This document shows, in pieces, positions 61,185 through 64,000 of a stretch of 64,000 nt of DNA. Both the position numbers and the translations under genes were made by a program. How positions within the stretch are numbered: the first letter of the stretch is position 1; every line of letters begins with the position of its first letter. The DNA is from Planctomycetaceae bacterium (lineage in GTDB: Bacteria; Planctomycetota; Phycisphaerae; Tepidisphaerales; Tepidisphaeraceae). Location: contig JAIYCY010000023.1 in NCBI GenBank assembly GCA_027487775.1, positions 62,001-126,000 of the forward strand. The letters are read 5' to 3'. Below the pieces are notes generated by a model that saw only the letters and a program-made list of their open reading frames with translations, did not search any database and was not told the origin of the DNA.

Positions 61185-64000
61185 ATGCTAGAAAAAATCC
61201 TTCAGTTCTCTATCACCAACCGCTGGTTGATCGTGCTACTCGCTCTGGGTGCCGCCCTCATCGGCGGATTCTCGCTGCAGCGGCTTCCGATCGACGCGGT
61301 TCCAGACATCACGAACAACCAAGTTCAAATCAACACTGAGTTTGCGGCACTCTCGCCCTTTGAAATCGAGAAGCAGGTCACGTACCCGGTCGAAACTGCA
61401 CTCGCGGGCATTCCCGGTTTGCAGTACACGCGGTCGATTTCTCGAAACGGATTCTCGCAGGTGACGGCTGTCTTCAATGACGATGTTGACATCTATTTCG
61501 CCCGCCAACAGGTCGCAGAGCGACTGGGCTCGGCCAAGGAGAATCTACCTCCCGGTGCAGAGCCGATCATGGGAGCGATCTCAACCGGCCTTGGCGAAGT
61601 GTTCATGTACACGGTCGAGTACAAGCATCCTCACGGCAGGGGTGCGACAGCCGTTGACGGAAAACCGGGCTGGCAAACAGATGGCTCCTATCTGACGCCC
61701 GAAGGCGATCAGCTCAAGACCGACGTGGAGTTGTCGAGCTACCTGCGAACGGTGCAAGACTGGATCATCGCCCCGCAGCTCAAGGGTGTGAAGGATGTTG
61801 CCGGTGTCGATTCCATCGGCGGGTACGTCAAGCAATATCACGTCCAGCCCGATCCGATGAAACTGGTGAGCTACGGCCTCAGCTTTAGTCACGTCATTGA
61901 AGCCCTCGAACGCAACAACGTCAGCACAGGCGCAGGGTATGTCGAGCACAAAGGCGAGTCGTACACCGTTCGTGCTGCGGGTCGGATCGAGAATGAAAGT
62001 CAGATCGCGAACATCGTTCTCGGAACGCGAAATGGCACGCCGATTTACATCCGCGATGTCGCCACGGTCGGCGTGGGTCGGGAACTTCGCACCGGCTCGG
62101 CGAGCGAGAACGGGGAAGAGGTCGTTGTTGGCACGTCGCTGATGCTTATCGGAGCAAACAGCCGGACGGTCGCCGCGGACGTCGAAGCCAAGATCACTGA
62201 AATCGCACGAAGCCTTCCTGAAGGTATCATTGCCAAGCCCGTGCTGAACCGCACGAAGTTGGTGGACGCAACGATTCACACGGTCAGTAAGAATCTCGCC
62301 GAAGGTGCCATCCTGGTCGTGGTGGTGCTCTTCCTGCTCTTGGGCAACATTCGGGCTGCGATCATCTGTGCTCTGGCGATTCCCATGTCCATGCTCATGA
62401 CGAGCTTCGTCATGGTGCAAGGCAAGATTAGCGGCAATCTGATGAGCCTGGGTGCTATCGACTTTGGCATCATTATCGATGGAGCAGTCATCATCGTCGA
62501 GAACTGCCTTCGCGTGCTCGGCCATCGACAACACGAACTCAATCGCCGCTTGACCCTCGTTGAGCGACTCGCCGCGGTCGCCGAAGCCACGAAGCAAATG
62601 GTGAGGCCTTCGGTATACGGCCAGGCGATCATCGTCACGGTCTACCTGCCGATTCTGTTCCTGACAGGAACAGAGGGAAAGATGTTCCAGCCGATGGCGT
62701 TGACGGTCATCATCGCACTGGTGGCCGCGTTCATCCTGTCTCTGACGCTGGTGCCCGCTCTGGTTGCGTTGCTCGTTACGGGCAAGGTGAACGAGAAAGA
62801 CAACTTCGCAATTCGCGGGGTGAAGAGAGCGTACTCGCCGATTCTGAACTGGTCGATTGTTGGCCGCTGGATCGTGGTTCCCGTGGCGGTTGTCGGATTT
62901 CTCGGTTCGGTATGGTTATTCACGCGACTCGGCAGCGAGTTCGTTCCGACGCTGGATGAAAAAGACATCGCCATGCACGCGATGCGGATTCCGAGTACCG
63001 GCATCACGCAGTCACAGAAGATGCAGACCGATGTGGAACGTGCGGTCGCGACCATTCCGGAAGTCGCATTCGTCTATTCGAAGACGGGCACAGCCGAGAT
63101 GGCGTCTGACCCGATGCCGCCGAACGTGTCCGACACGTTCATCATCTTCAAGCCCAAGGAAGAGTGGCGTAGCGAATCCGAAATCGAACGCTTGATTGAG
63201 GAGAAAGAGAAAGAAGCCGGTGCCGCCGCCCACGAATCCCACGGCGACGAAGGTGGCGGACACGAAGAACATGCCGAAGCGGACATCTCTACGCACAAAG
63301 GCAAATTGCAAAAGCTGATTCAGCTCACGGTTGCCGGTGTACCGGGCAACAACTACGAGTTCACGCAGCCGATTCAAATGCGTTTTAACGAACTCATCTC
63401 GGGTGTTCGGAGTGATGTGGCCGTCAAGGTGTACGGCGAACGATTCGAAGACATGGTGCCGACGGCGAATGCGATTGCCAAGGTGTTGACTGAAACGACT
63501 GGCTCGGCCGATGTGAAAGTCGAGCAGACCGAAGGTTTGCCGATCATGGACATCAGCATCGATCGCGATGCGATCGCACGTTATGGGCTGAACATGGCGG
63601 ATGTACAGGAAGTCATCGCCATCGCAATTGGTGGTCGCGAAGCGGGCGAAGTGTTTCAGGGCGACAGGCGTTTCGACCTCGTCGTGCGATTGCCAGACGA
63701 AGTGCGTCGAGACATTGATGGCCTTGAAAATCTCCCGATTCCACTTCCGACGATCGAGGAATCAGGTATGGCTGTCGCGTCGATGGGTGATGTGGCAGGT
63801 GCACCAAGCGAGACGGGGTTCGTTCCGCTGGGTTCGATTGCGACCATCAACATCGCTGAAGGTCCGAATCAGATCAGCCGCGAGAATGGAAAGCGACGTG
63901 TTGTCGTCCAAGCCAATGTGCGTGGTCGTGACATCGGTTCGTTCGTTGCGGAAGCACAGAAGCGAATCAACGAACAGGTCAAACTTCCTGCTGGCAACTG
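61185..64000 (+). CDS. czcA: Heavy-metal RND efflux pump CzcA/CusA (3' end outside the window)
   Basis: The frame is open from the ATG at 61185 to the right edge, about 938 codons of the usual ~1040. It is the proton-driven inner-membrane pump. It opens with MLEKILQFSITNRWLIVLLAL (TM1) and FRLP-like QRLPIDAVPDITNNQVQI. The proton-relay helix reads GAIDFGIIIDGAVIIVEN, with both aspartates and the glutamate kept. TM helices are also visible at GAILVVVVLFLLLGNI and VYLPILFLTG. An unusual histidine-rich insertion (AAAHESHGDEGGGHEEHAEAD, coding about 63222-63285) sits in the second periplasmic loop. Zinc, cobalt, cadmium or copper are the possible substrates. Confidence 0.93.
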   Translation, partial: MLEKILQFSITNRWLIVLLALGAALIGGFSLQRLPIDAVPDITNNQVQINTEFAALSPFEIEKQVTYPVETALAGIPGLQYTRSISRNGFSQVTAVFNDDVDIYFARQQVAERLGSAKENLPPGAEPIMGAISTGLGEVFMYTVEYKHPHGRGATAVDGKPGWQTDGSYLTPEGDQLKTDVELSSYLRTVQDWIIAPQLKGVKDVAGVDSIGGYVKQYHVQPDPMKLVSYGLSFSHVIEALERNNVSTGAGYVEHKGESYTVRAAGRIENESQIANIVLGTRNGTPIYIRDVATVGVGRELRTGSASENGEEVVVGTSLMLIGANSRTVAADVEAKITEIARSLPEGIIAKPVLNRTKLVDATIHTVSKNLAEGAILVVVVLFLLLGNIRAAIICALAIPMSMLMTSFVMVQGKISGNLMSLGAIDFGIIIDGAVIIVENCLRVLGHRQHELNRRLTLVERLAAVAEATKQMVRPSVYGQAIIVTVYLPILFLTGTEGKMFQPMALTVIIALVAAFILSLTLVPALVALLVTGKVNEKDNFAIRGVKRAYSPILNWSIVGRWIVVPVAVVGFLGSVWLFTRLGSEFVPTLDEKDIAMHAMRIPSTGITQSQKMQTDVERAVATIPEVAFVYSKTGTAEMASDPMPPNVSDTFIIFKPKEEWRSESEIERLIEEKEKEAGAAAHESHGDEGGGHEEHAEADISTHKGKLQKLIQLTVAGVPGNNYEFTQPIQMRFNELISGVRSDVAVKVYGERFEDMVPTANAIAKVLTETTGSADVKVEQTEGLPIMDISIDRDAIARYGLNMADVQEVIAIAIGGREAGEVFQGDRRFDLVVRLPDEVRRDIDGLENLPIPLPTIEESGMAVASMGDVAGAPSETGFVPLGSIATINIAEGPNQISRENGKRRVVVQANVRGRDIGSFVAEAQKRINEQVKLPAGN

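Noticed and set aside
61581-62597. A 338-aa minus-strand frame opposite czcA
   Set aside because: Antisense to a canonical RND pump gene with intact motifs.

Overview
The window looks like chromosomal DNA of a Planctomycetota bacterium, probably of the Phycisphaerae. Seven proteins carry the planctomycete N-terminal LEPR-XLL type motif, five end in whole or partial dockerin type I repeats, an ECF sigma factor is paired with a TPR-bearing Ser/Thr kinase, and many short membrane and zinc-ribbon proteins of planctomycete style occur. All functions are inferred from sequence read by eye; no database search was run.

Layout. 1-22,000: a surface/secreted protein region with right-handed beta-helix proteins, NHL, FG-GAP and CSLREA proteins, a GH2 glycosidase with dockerin and an RTX-type protein, with an ECF sigma/kinase pair in the middle (7.6-11.3 kb). 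Two of these genes (ends at 1640 and 17310) share almost the same 3' end and downstream DNA. 22,000-36,000: mostly housekeeping genes: a GntR/LacI-like regulator, an MBL exonuclease, a diguanylate cyclase, plsY, a glycosyltransferase/ketosynthase-like/ketosynthase operon, guaA, an FHA protein, an ArsR regulator, ribE and pdxA. 36,000-43,500: a second RTX protein, a 1335-aa LEPR-XLL/dockerin protein with a damaged metzincin motif, a GH10 xylanase and, wedged between convergent genes, a 290-bp nested inverted-repeat element. 43,500-53,000: an S9 peptidase, small proteins, an HD-GYP phosphodiesterase, a lipoprotein amidase and imuA-imuB mutagenesis genes.

53,022-64,000 begins with tRNA-Gly(GCC) and its terminator and looks like an accessory island: an IS21-like end remnant, a DUF2726 protein, a ParD/ParE-type toxin-antitoxin pair, a region of about 1.2 kb packed with perfect hairpins and GNRA loops directly in front of a 251-aa protein, and a heavy-metal efflux operon (secreted Cys/His protein, CzcC, CzcB, lipoprotein, CzcA) that runs off the right edge.

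The most interesting item is the hairpin-dense region at about 55,360-56,600 plus the protein at 56,611-57,366. It has the look of a large ornate non-coding RNA with a partner protein, and includes a tRNA-Thr-like fold. Second are the cloverleaf-like element at 42,532-42,817 and the ketosynthase pair in which one partner has lost its nucleophilic cysteine.
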